Shown here: in pieces, positions 41,101 through 49,850 of the stretch
Layout of the letters: the number at the start of each line of letters is the position of its first letter
How positions within the stretch are numbered: the stretch's first letter is position 1
NCBI GenBank assembly: GCA_951394045.1
Contig: OX595993.1
Span: 1,302,001-1,366,000 of the forward strand
Origin: Nitzschia sp. DOCU1
Taxonomy: Eukaryota > Bacillariophyta > Bacillariophyceae > Bacillariales > Bacillariaceae
Reading direction: 5' to 3'
DNA length: 64,000 nt
Position numbers and translations under genes: made by a program
The notes under the pieces: generated by a model
The model's database searches: none
What the model saw: the letters and a program-made list of their open reading frames with translations, nothing else
What the model was told of the DNA's origin: nothing

Positions 41101-42926
41101 TGCGGAAACTGTAAAGAAAACAATTTTGTTAGGACGACGAAACCATGAAACTCTTGAAATAAACGTTTGCCCAAAACGTACCAAATCAGCAATGGGTTTA
41201 CTCGACGATACAAGGCTAGTTCCATTCCCGCTCGCATCTCTATTGTCATGAGTATCGCCTGTATCGAGGAAGTTTCGGATTCGCATTTTCCCCGTCTGTG
41301 GCCTCGCAACTGAGCTTCCGACACTCTGTTGATCATCATCATTATCATCTCCCTCTCCAAAAAGTCGTTTCCGCACAACTGCCGGAAACAAACTAGCAAC
41401 AATTTGATGACTTTTGACTGCCTTGTTTAGCACAACTCTCTGACGCCGCTCAACCAAGTAGTCGTACCCGACAAATGCGCACGTCGTGACTAAAAACACC
41501 ACCACGACGAGAAGTGTGTAATATACTGGCTCGTTCGTGATGAAATCTTGTTCAAACTCCTCTGATGGGTAGAAACGAACGCTCAAGGCACAGAATTGGT
41601 CATTGTATTTGATTTCTGTATAGGACAACGCGGCCAAGAACTTTTCTGTAAGAATGCCAGAGACGCTAAAGATCTGCTCCATGTCATCAAATTCCTCGTC
41701 GTGTAGATCTCCCTCCCCCAAGAATGTAACATTTCCTTTCCATTCGTAGGTGTAGGACTGGCCACATTCGTTCGTTAAAACAATAATGACTCCGGCATTA
41801 GTTCCTTGCACGTCCCCTACCGTCAAGTAGTTTGCCCAATTAACGCTAATGATGACCATGGCAACGAGCACCGAGGAGTCAAAATCGCCGAAAATTGGGA
41901 AGTAAAGATGACTGTGTGGGTTTGCCGTCAAATCAACTTCTGCACTGGGTGCTGGGTGAGATATAGTCCATTCAGAGATCATTCCGATAGTGATTGCCTT
42001 TGAGTTTGATGCGGCCTCGACTTCTGGTCCGAATGACCAGTGCGAAAGAATGTTAAAGTTTACAACCTCCGTATTCACTTCATAATTTTGCCAAATCGGA
42101 AAATAGGGGCCGGAGTCAGGAGGCGCCACCTCGGGGATGCCCGATTCTGAAAATTGGTAAATTTCGGACGCAATTCCTTGGGAAAAGTCAACGTCTTGGA
42201 GCTCCCTACTTCTTTTGTCCTGTCCGTAGCTGGTTTCGTTGGTCCAGTCCTTGAATTGCAGCGCAAAGTTCTCCCACGCCTGTCGTTGCCTGTCTTCAAC
42301 ATAAGGTGCATATGCCAAAAAGTCTGCAGCCGCGGAGTTGCTTGCCGACGATGCATGAACGTCCCACTGGGGCTCCGTGGCGAAGGGCCACTGAAAAGCG
42401 CTGTTGATGCCTAGAGCAGTTAGAGACACGGCAAGATTGTCCATAGCGACCACCCCCGCCCGTAAATGCGATCCAAATGCATTCGACAGAATCGTCGCGT
42501 GATCCTCAAACTCTGAATTAAACTGCTCGATTTGACTCTTCCTTGTGCTGTAGAAAATCACCACAGAGACCATAAAGGTGGCCAAAAGCTGAGATTGTTT
42601 TGTTAGAAATTGTTTTGATTTGATGAGTACGACGATAGGCAACGTTTATCATGATGCGCATTTCGGCTCACCATTACAATTGACACGGTCCCACGGAGCC
42701 AGCAAATTTGCTCCGTTTCCTTGCGAGCAAACTGAACGGCATGTTCTTCTTTTTCAGCTTTGCTCTGCTGGCCCGTTCCCGTCGTCCCCGATGACTCGGA
42801 CAGGGACCCCTCATGATCATCATTGTCATCGCCCCCTTCGTCGAATGAATCGGTGGAAAGCTCTTTTTCTTTCAGCCTGTCGCTGGTCAACCCATGCACC
42901 TCAACCCCCTGGCCTTGGTTCTTCAT
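38116..42926 (-). CDS. CHASE-type receptor nucleotide cyclase fused to cyclic-nucleotide phosphodiesterase, 16 exons
   Basis: Exons (minus): 42926-42672, 42588-41182, 41108-41093, 41009-40950, 40862-40822, 40751-40725, 40629-40619, 40547-40254, 40133-39266, 39189-39045, 38960-38846, 38761-38729, 38634-38510, 38445-38378, 38286-38270, 38182-38116. They sum to 3549 nt (1182 residues) and every join is in frame. Order: acidic cytosolic N-terminus, span 1 (about 86-100), CHASE-like extracellular sensor, span 2 (about 436-460, YYTLLVVVVFLVTTCAFVGY), and a class III cyclase (about 555-750). The cyclase has FPQTTVLFADIAGFTAW and VETIGDCYVAVTGLP with the metal-binding acids, and LFGDTVNTASRMES. A class I PDE follows (about 835-1165) with NPFHNFEHATHV and HDVDHAGVAN metal ligands. 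It would make and break cyclic nucleotide in response to an external cue. Purine specificity is unclear (Glu but Gln at the two deciding positions). Confidence 0.9.
40161..40199. repeat. 20-bp tandem duplication inside intron 8 of the cyclase-PDE gene
   Basis: gcacgatgaattgtaaagat at 40161-40180 is repeated at 40181-40199 with the last base changed. It lies in the 120-nt intron 40253-40134, which is divisible by three and has no stop in the coding frame. Confidence 0.9.
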
Positions 42927-43624
42927 GATTGTCTTCACTTGGTTGCCTCGTAAATGAAACAAGAGGATTGAACGAGGTGTCTTTGAGATGTGATGAGCGT
43001 GACCAAATTTCTCCCGTCGGGTGAAAGGTCTCGAGAAAAAGGTGCGACTCCTCCTATTTCGCGTTGATGTTTGTGACGATATGCTGATGACTGACTCTGA
43101 CTCCTTCGAGTTTTGGCAGCAAACTTCTGCGCTTTCTCATCGGGTTGGCACCTCCCATGACCGGGGGAGTGAAATTGCCCCTGTACAATCGGAACTATTT
43201 ATTATGTAATTCTTTACCAGGTAATAGCCGTGACAATATCTACTTCCGACACCATAAATCGAATCACATCAAAACAACCTCAAAAACACATTATCACCGA
43301 CATCTCGTTTCCCCATACCAGACATTGCGCAAAAATTAATGTTTGTGCATGGTTAGAATAATGCCCCTTGAAGTGCCCTTATCGCGAATGCGAAAGAAGC
43401 CTCTTTTTATTTGCATTCACCATAAAGTAGATTCCTAGCTTTCAAGGTACCAAATGTACATATGTGATCTCAACAAAATCCACTCAACACGGAAGAGACG
43501 CGGGTTTGACGGGTGTGGCAAAATCATCGACGATGCGAGGGCGATGGCGACGATGGCCGCAAGTTTCCATCCCCCTTGACAAGCACTCTAGCCAAAGATC
43601 GTCATTCAATCACTTTCCCCACCA
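42927..43624. other. divergent intergenic region
   Basis: Upstream sequence of the cyclase-PDE gene (minus) and the TFIIH gene (plus). Only short open frames are present; no gene called. Confidence 0.5.
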
Positions 43625-45064
43625 ATGTCCTCTGCTACAGTTGCCACTACTGCGCCTTCTACCGACAACGCTGCCGGTGGCACAACGGCTCATGTCTGGG
43701 AAGACACGGGAGGCCACACCTGGGAAACGGCAGTTCGAGAAGATGAAGACGGTCGTATCATAGTGCAAGGTGGAGATTCGGTAGCAGATTTGATTCGCCG
43801 TCGACGCAAACGGCTGGAGCAAAATGATTACGCACAGAGAAATCGACGGGTGGTCCGAGATATGATTCGCTATGTATACGTCTTGATCGACTGCAGTCGC
43901 TGGATCCGCGACAAAGATCCAGTACTTCCACCCGGCACGAGAATTGAGGCGGTCATCGGCATCCTGCAAGAGTTTGTCCAAGAATATTACGATCAAAACC
44001 CTCTCTCGCATCTAGGTTTTGTGCTGATGAAGAATGGAGAAGCAGAGATCTTGACGCAGCTTTCCAGTAGCTCCAAGACGCACAAACTGGGTCTGCAGAG
44101 CGCTTTGGCAATGGTGTCAAGTGAAGGCCCCAAAGGCGGCGGGGAATTTAGCTTACAAAACGGACTCGAAGTAGCGGGCCGTTCCTTGGGACATCAACCT
44201 CGACATGGAAGCCGTGAAGTTGTTATTATTTGTGGAGCTTTGTCGACCTGTGATCCAGGTAATGTCTTGACGGAAACCTTGCCCAAATTGCAAGCGGCGC
44301 AGATTCGGGTCTCCACTTTTGCACTGGCGGCCGAAATGCACGTTTGCCGCAAGATTGCCGAAGAAACCGGGGGATCCCTAGGCGTATGTTTAGAGAAAGC
44401 GCACTTTCGAGACTGGCTATTGGAACAGTGTGTCCCTCCGCCCGCTCTCAAGCGGCAGCATGAAGCGAACAACACGTGCGAAATGGTGCCCATGGGATTT
44501 CCCACTCGAACCAAGGCAGACATTCCTACGCTTGTCCATGCATCTCGAGACACCAAACTTCTGGCGCGAACATCATTTACGTGCCCCCAGTGTCATGCTA
44601 AAGTTTCCGAACTGCCAAACGATTGCGTCGTTTGTGGTATGAAGTTGGTACTATCGCCCCACTTGGCGAGATCTTTTCACCACTTATTTCCAGTGGCACC
44701 GTTTTACGAGATTGCTCCAGATCAAGTGACTTCTGGTACAGCTGTTGGAGCAATGTCCAAGAAGCTACCACATTCATTGCGGGTAGCGGATCCAAAGCAA
44801 CGGACCAGTTGTTTTTCGTGCCTCCGTTATTTAGGAAATGGCGGCAAGAACCATGCCTCGTCGGAAGCCTCAGGTACGTCGTTGGCCAAGACTACAAGCG
44901 GCAAAGTTTCCTCTGCCCCGCCAGCAGCCACGTCGAGCATGGTGGATGACAAGGAAGAAATTTTACGATTTCAATGTCCAGAATGCAAAAATGTATTTTG
45001 CGTGGACTGCGATACTTTTCTACATGAGACTTTGCACAATTGTCCTGGTTGTCTTGTGCGATAG
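43625..45064 (+). CDS. GTF2H2: TFIIH core subunit SSL1/p44
   Basis: ATG at 43625 opens 479 residues in one exon. SSL1/p44 is a structural subunit of TFIIH that stimulates the XPD helicase in transcription initiation and nucleotide excision repair. The vWA-like domain spans about residues 70-280: GGDSVADLIRRRRKRLEQND, IRYVYVLIDCSRWIRDKD, SHLGFVLMKNGEAEILTQLS, GEFSLQNGLEVA, REVVIICGALSTCDPG and FALAAEMHVCRKIAEETGG. The C-terminal zinc-binding part has FTCPQCHAKV, CVVCGMKLVLSPHLARSFHH and a RING-like end (CFSCLRYL ... FQCPECKNVFCVDCD ... HNCPGCL). All expected cysteine pairs are present. The length is slightly above the human protein because of a linker of about 45 residues in the zinc region. 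Confidence 0.96.
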   Translation: MSSATVATTAPSTDNAAGGTTAHVWEDTGGHTWETAVREDEDGRIIVQGGDSVADLIRRRRKRLEQNDYAQRNRRVVRDMIRYVYVLIDCSRWIRDKDPVLPPGTRIEAVIGILQEFVQEYYDQNPLSHLGFVLMKNGEAEILTQLSSSSKTHKLGLQSALAMVSSEGPKGGGEFSLQNGLEVAGRSLGHQPRHGSREVVIICGALSTCDPGNVLTETLPKLQAAQIRVSTFALAAEMHVCRKIAEETGGSLGVCLEKAHFRDWLLEQCVPPPALKRQHEANNTCEMVPMGFPTRTKADIPTLVHASRDTKLLARTSFTCPQCHAKVSELPNDCVVCGMKLVLSPHLARSFHHLFPVAPFYEIAPDQVTSGTAVGAMSKKLPHSLRVADPKQRTSCFSCLRYLGNGGKNHASSEASGTSLAKTTSGKVSSAPPAATSSMVDDKEEILRFQCPECKNVFCVDCDTFLHETLHNCPGCLVR

Positions 45065-45504
45065 CAATGTAACGAAATATACGCTAGCTAAGCAGCTTGA
45101 GATTACGCTTTACAGTTGCGTCGTTTTGACTTTTCTGAACTCTACGGTACTAAAGTTAAGGTAGTTTGCTAATAACAATGGATGGCGTATACTCTGCCCG
45201 CGCGCACGCCTGGCCTTTTGGTCTGTCTGTTTGCCGGTCCAGACGCTCCAGTCCATGGAGTCAAAAGGCGGCGCCGACTGATGGATATGCGATGACTTTG
45301 TTTTGACGATATGGGATGATGATGAGCGATCATGTCCCATGAAGATACAAAAGGGATCGCCGCTCTGTTGATACCAGAACCGATTGCTCTTTTTACCGCC
45401 TCTACTGCTGAAGCATTCGTGTAGCGAGACAGGATCGAAGTATTTGCTGTATTTCGTCGTCTATTCAAGTTGCGCCGATCTCTCCCGAAAATCGTTGCAA
45501 CATC
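45065..45504. other. intergenic region
   Basis: 3' sequence of the TFIIH gene and upstream sequence of the roadblock gene, both on the plus strand. An antisense open frame (45169-45567) is unsupported. Confidence 0.5.
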
Positions 45505-45954
45505 ATGATCCGTTCCGCCCGCATCCCCACCATTCTTGGCCGCATCACGTCGGATCACGTCATTCAAACCGCCATTCTGGTCACAGATGATGGAGAATTA
45601 CTCGGAGCTACGTCTAATACCTTTGTTAGTCCAGATGGGAGTACCAAAGAATCGATTGAGAGTCTCGGAACCTTGATTGCGGACATTGCCGTCGACTATA
45701 AGCGGCTCGGGGAGGAATATGCAATGTTGGAACCGCAAACGACCCCAGCGCCCCGCAAAAGCCATTTACAGTGTCTTCTGCTGGAATTTGATCATGGGTT
45801 GGTGGCTGTATCTTCGTGTGTGGGCGTGGATTGTTTGGTAATTGGCATTGCGGCACCAAATGCACCCATGGGAATGATCAAGGCAAGGTTGCAAGCCATT
45901 ACGGAGCATGTACAAGAAGCTTTGGCGCCATTGACAGAAGCAATGTATCGATAA
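45505..45954 (+). CDS. roadblock/LC7-domain protein, LAMTOR2-like
   Basis: ATG at 45505 opens 149 residues, close to the usual 125 of LAMTOR2. The fold pattern is that of a roadblock domain: helix RIPTILGRIT, strand VIQTAILVTDDGELLGA, central helix SIESLGTLIADIAVDYKRLG, then strands LQCLLLEFDHGLVAVSSC and DCLVIGIAAPNAPMGMIKAR with a last helix LQAITEHVQEALAPL. The GMIKARLQAITEHVQEAL ending resembles LAMTOR2 (p14), which pairs with LAMTOR3 on late endosomes to anchor MAPK and TORC1 signalling. A different roadblock subfamily remains possible. It has an insert of about 15 residues (LEPQTTPAPRKSH). Confidence 0.7.
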   Translation: MIRSARIPTILGRITSDHVIQTAILVTDDGELLGATSNTFVSPDGSTKESIESLGTLIADIAVDYKRLGEEYAMLEPQTTPAPRKSHLQCLLLEFDHGLVAVSSCVGVDCLVIGIAAPNAPMGMIKARLQAITEHVQEALAPLTEAMYR

Positions 45955-46128
45955 ACTAAATAGAACGATACGCTTGGATTCATTGTCGCAAATAGTAGTA
46001 GATTTCTATTGCGATTCATCTGTTCGAGAGGAGTGGTTAGCAACGAACAAGCACACCGCTTCACGAACATCTAGGGAATGCTGCAAACTAATTTACAATC
46101 TATTATAAGCCTTCTTTGCAAAGAAGGC

Positions 46129-47475
46129 CTAGTTATTGCTGGCAACTTTTGCGGCCGCTCGCTGCCGCATCAACTGTCGCCCCAAGGCATCCGCTTGCCG
46201 AATAGGTTCAGGAACGCGAGCCATGCTCAAGGAAGCAGTTACTTGGACTGCCTCTTGCAAGCTCATCTTGTGGCCTATACTTACAAAAATAGGTTTGCTG
46301 CTGCCAGAATGTGGTTGAGAATGGGTGGTAGCGGCAATCTGGCCACCATGACCGACCAGGGCACATCCCAGTACGGGGAAACGGAGAGCGTCAAGGTCGT
46401 CGTCGTCATCCATCTTGTTGGCGTGAGGTTTGGAATCCGCACCGGCCACCGTCAAAGGAATGCCTAAACCGCTGGAATAGGGGGCCAAGTCTTGTAGAGC
46501 TTGTTTGCGGTCGAATGCAGTTTTCTCGGTTGGGCTCATCGTCGTCGTTTCCATGTCACCACCTCCATTCACATTCAAAGGATCGTCGCCCTTGGTCTTC
46601 TTCATGATCAAGCCCCGATAACGGGATAATACTTCCGCCAAATGCTTGTTGCTGCTATCTCCTACAGTGCGATGAATTTTGCGGATAAAAGCATCCAAGG
46701 CTTCATCCACCGATTCTCGCGTCCATCCACCTTGATGGAATAGACTCTTGCCGATCCCAATGGTGGGAATATCTGTGCGCGTTCCCAAGAAGCAGGCAAT
46801 CCCTGCATGTCGTGGATGTAAAATGCCATTGCCATCCACTAAAATGGCGTTTGGAGTCATTTCCGGCCGACACTGGATCTGTCGTTGCACTAGTTCCTCC
46901 AGTGGAGCAATCTCTCGAAAAGCAAGGTAGGTGGGAATGTAAGGAATGTGCAAATCAAAAAAGAGGTGGTCATGATAGACGACCTTCATGGTGCGTCGAT
47001 CCACCACCACATAGACGGCAACCGCTTGCTCATCCTCTGCCTCTTGCTGCTCGTTTTGTGGAGTCCCACTGTTGGCATCATCGTCAGCGTCGTCTTGTTC
47101 GACTGCTACCGAAAAACTCACGTCTACACCCCCATAGAGTTCGGGTGATGTTGAAAAGGAAAAGATATCCTTGTGATTGTCACGCACCAAATGAAAATTG
47201 TCGTTGGCAATCACGGACGTGTCCACGGGCGGGTCTGGTTCTACCCGCACAAGAGCCGCAATGACTTCTTGTTCTAGATTCCAAATTTCCTTTTGAGCCG
47301 CCAAACCCAGCGTTTTCTTTTTTCGGTTGTTGCCAGCACCAGGCGTGGAGGAGCACTGTTGCTGGGCTTGTTGCGTAGAGGTCTGCACAGCAGGAGTCAA
47401 GGCAGCAGCTGATGCAGTGGTGGCATCAGCAGCGGCGTTGTTGGAGGGCATTGTAGAAGTAATCAGGGGTGCCAT
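46129..47475 (-). CDS. endonuclease V
   Basis: ATG at 47473-47475 gives 448 residues; the frame extends three codons further only with TTG. Endonuclease V cleaves DNA or, in eukaryotes, mainly RNA next to inosine. The core matches: GGVDVSFSVAV (first metal Asp), YIPTYLAFREIAPLEELV (Glu), ILVDGNGILHPRHAGIACFLG (Asp), DIPTIGIGKSLF and VSIGHKMSLQEAV (His). The N-terminal 60 residues are Ala/Thr/Gln-rich and unconserved. Two insertions enlarge it relative to the 223-residue bacterial enzyme: an acidic loop (DDADDDANSGTPQNEQQEAEDEQ region) after the first strand, and a long linker with KTKGDDPLNVNGGG before the last strands. The reading frame has no intron. Confidence 0.95.
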   Translation of the reverse strand: MAPLITSTMPSNNAAADATTASAAALTPAVQTSTQQAQQQCSSTPGAGNNRKKKTLGLAAQKEIWNLEQEVIAALVRVEPDPPVDTSVIANDNFHLVRDNHKDIFSFSTSPELYGGVDVSFSVAVEQDDADDDANSGTPQNEQQEAEDEQAVAVYVVVDRRTMKVVYHDHLFFDLHIPYIPTYLAFREIAPLEELVQRQIQCRPEMTPNAILVDGNGILHPRHAGIACFLGTRTDIPTIGIGKSLFHQGGWTRESVDEALDAFIRKIHRTVGDSSNKHLAEVLSRYRGLIMKKTKGDDPLNVNGGGDMETTTMSPTEKTAFDRKQALQDLAPYSSGLGIPLTVAGADSKPHANKMDDDDDLDALRFPVLGCALVGHGGQIAATTHSQPHSGSSKPIFVSIGHKMSLQEAVQVTASLSMARVPEPIRQADALGRQLMRQRAAAKVASNN

Positions 47476-48323
47476 GAATAACAATGAATGTTGTGGCTAT
47501 CAGGGGTCAGCGCTGATGAGTGATGACAAAAATCGGTTGCTTCTTTTGCTCTGTACACAAAAAATGACTGTTGCCCTCAAACCAGAACTTTGGCAATCGC
47601 GAAGTCTGACCAAAGTCCAAAGATCCACAATGGCGATAATAGCGTTGTGGTGTACAATGGAATGGTAAGGAAGAGCAATGTCACTGCCGAGTTCGGGAAA
47701 TCAATAGCGTTCGTCGTTGGAGGTTTCCAAAGCGAAGCAAATCGAAGGAGGCAAAGGAGGCAGCTTCCTTTCTCTTGGTGATGGCATCATCAACAACCAG
47801 AACTTCCACACTACCGGTCGAGACCCGCCGACAAAATCGAAAACAGGACCAAAAGCTCCAAAATCCGAAGCCGAAGCCCCAGCAAATGCATCTGAAGATG
47901 ATGTGGAAGAAGGAAACGACCGCGCCGGCCTACCTCGCTGATGCCGAGGCTATAATATAGATATTAGCGCCACCGTTCCGAATGCTCTAATAAAGGATCA
48001 TTCCTAATCTTGGCGCGCTCGCGAAGAGGCTATATTAAATTTGGGTTCGAAATAAAAGGGGGGCATTCGCAAAGGAGGCAGCATCATCGGTGTCCACTTT
48101 CTTTTCTGGCCAGCCAACGGGAGTTATGATGGGAGGTGCTAAGTGGATATGCTTCTTTCTCAGGACAAGACTACTGTTGAGCTTATCATTAAATCTAGAA
48201 AGAGTAGTTGTTTGAGGAGCTTTGGAAAGCAATTTCGTATAGTGTCAAGTTCCAGAATAGGGAGTCAGTCTGTCGCGTTCCATTTTCGCAGCCATTGTGA
48301 ATGAGCGTCTCCGCCTCGTCAAG
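47476..48323. other. intergenic region with one weak open frame
   Basis: On the plus strand, 47563-47668 and 47717-47941 share a frame and could join across a short intron starting GTAAGG at about 47665. The resulting Lys/Glu-rich peptide (KAPKSEAEAPANASEDDVEE) is unrecognised and the intron would be under 50 nt, so I do not call it. No other feature seen. Confidence 0.35.
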
Positions 48324-49211
48324 TCAGTCGTTGAGTGACGACAAAAAGTTCAAGAGATGACTCTTTTTGTTGCTGTCGTCCCTTCCTTTCTTTTTGTTTT
48401 TCTTGGATTTCTTGGGATTTTGAAGCAGTAATTGCGCGTCTATGGTCGGTTGGTGACGCACCTGTTTAGGAATACTGTGGTTGGAAGGTGTATTACTTGG
48501 CTGGGCCGTGACAGGTGGTGGAAGCAGTAAAAACTCGTCATCGTTGACAGCGTAAGTAGTAGCAGTGGAAGGATCTTCGAACGATGAACTTTTCCTCTCT
48601 GATTCCTTCATTTTAGCCTGATGTCTGACAACTAATGGTCGTGCTTGCTTTCGCTGAAGCGTTTGCTTGGTAGGCGGCGATTCACGCTTAAGACCCTTCA
48701 AGCGCACAATGGCGTGACAGCGTCCGCATTGAAGTTTCAAGTGATGACGGTCAAAAACTAGCAGAGGATCTTCCAGCAAAAGTAAACGTTCCAATGGATC
48801 AAAATTACCAGTCTCACTGGCTTTTTGTTGCTGTAGTTTGTTGGAATCTTTGGCTTGTTTCTGCTGCGACAACAAGAGACGCCGTCGTTTTCGTAGCAAT
48901 CGGCGACGACGTGTGCGCTCGGCTTTTAAGGCAGAAAATCGTGCGACTCGGAGCCTCGTTCCGTTCCACCCTGGATGCAAGTCCGCCCCACATCCAGCGC
49001 AGGCGTAAATGACGGCATTGGCATTATTTACTTCACTCTTCTCGTAGTCCCAGCATTGATCGAGCAGATGCTGTGCCACTTGCCAAGACTCTGCCGCGAG
49101 GGAGGATGGTAATCCATCATCCTGCTGCTTCCGATGGCAGAGATCAAGTGCGTCGTATCGAAATTGTTTGGTCAACCGTTCGATCTTAGTCCGCTGGCCT
49201 GACTCTTGCAT
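48324..49211 (-). CDS. Rpr2/Rpp21/SNM1-like zinc-ribbon protein, candidate RNase P/MRP subunit
   Basis: ATG at 49209-49211 gives 295 residues; the frame continues upstream only to a TTG. An N-terminal pair of helices (LTKQFRYDALDLCHRKQ; ESWQVAQHLLDQCWDYE) is followed by CAGCGADLHPGWNGTRLRV and, after a basic insert of about 60 residues, LQCGRCHAIVRLKG. A CxxC-PGxN-R...CxxC ribbon after two helices is the plan of Rpp21/Rpr2/Snm1, zinc-binding subunits of RNase P and MRP that mature tRNA and rRNA. The Arg/Lys-rich insert (RTRRRRLLRKRRRLL) and basic C-terminal tail (KKSKKNKKKGRDD) fit RNA binding. The resemblance is structural rather than a clear family match. Confidence 0.55.
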   Translation of the reverse strand: MQESGQRTKIERLTKQFRYDALDLCHRKQQDDGLPSSLAAESWQVAQHLLDQCWDYEKSEVNNANAVIYACAGCGADLHPGWNGTRLRVARFSALKAERTRRRRLLRKRRRLLLSQQKQAKDSNKLQQQKASETGNFDPLERLLLLEDPLLVFDRHHLKLQCGRCHAIVRLKGLKRESPPTKQTLQRKQARPLVVRHQAKMKESERKSSSFEDPSTATTYAVNDDEFLLLPPPVTAQPSNTPSNHSIPKQVRHQPTIDAQLLLQNPKKSKKNKKKGRDDSNKKSHLLNFLSSLND

Positions 49212-49850
49212 TTTGTCTGCAATAAACCCTTCCAAACCGCAATCGAGCCTAAACGTTGACAAGTGTCAAGCATCATGTGCTTCCACAACGGGTCCATCCC
49301 CATCGTCCCACGACGAGAATGGAGATGAAAAACCTTGCGTTCGACGATGCGACGCTATGGAGACGACTGACTGTCTGTGGCGTCGCGCCTTTGGTGCCCG
49401 TGCGCGGTAATATCCCAGCCAAGATACGATGCCAACATTTATGGCACTTTGATGTCCTTACACGTCGTGTGTATGTCTCATTGAGAATCGTTTATATTGC
49501 CTCTACACTTGCATGACTACCTGTGATTAAGCCTTTGTTGAATGACTTGCGTCGACGGCTACTTTGCTTCCAATGTCTGCAGTTCTACTAGCGGATCTGC
49601 GATCGGATTTTAGAGAGAGCGCTTCGTGTTGCTGGGGCGGATCTGACACCTCGTTTTCGCTCCCTCCACCACACCGGGTAGCAAACGACTTGCCGTCTTA
49701 TTATTTTGTCAATGAACGCATCTTTGCCCGGGGCTGCAATTCGTTAATAAGTTTGTCCCCGAGAACGAGATCTTCGATTGAAGCAACAGCTACAAGTGCT
49801 CCCACAATCAAAGAGAGGGGAAATCAGAACCTGGTGGGATTACTACTATT
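49212..49850. other. divergent intergenic region, with an upstream ORF before the giant gene
   Basis: This separates the zinc-ribbon gene (minus) from the 9.15-kb gene (plus). An ATG at 49573 opens 93 codons whose stop TGA (49852-49854) overlaps the start ATG at 49851 as ATGA. It could be an upstream ORF in the leader or chance. No domain seen. Confidence 0.45.

Noticed and set aside
41010..41402. 130-codon minus frame through the third exon of the cyclase-PDE gene, reading FPQTTGGSTIW
   Set aside because: Its first four residues coincide with the 16-nt microexon, but the rest runs through an intron and destroys the cyclase motif.
48040..48060. tRNA B-box-like gggttcgaa
   Set aside because: No A box at the right distance and no cloverleaf can be drawn around it.
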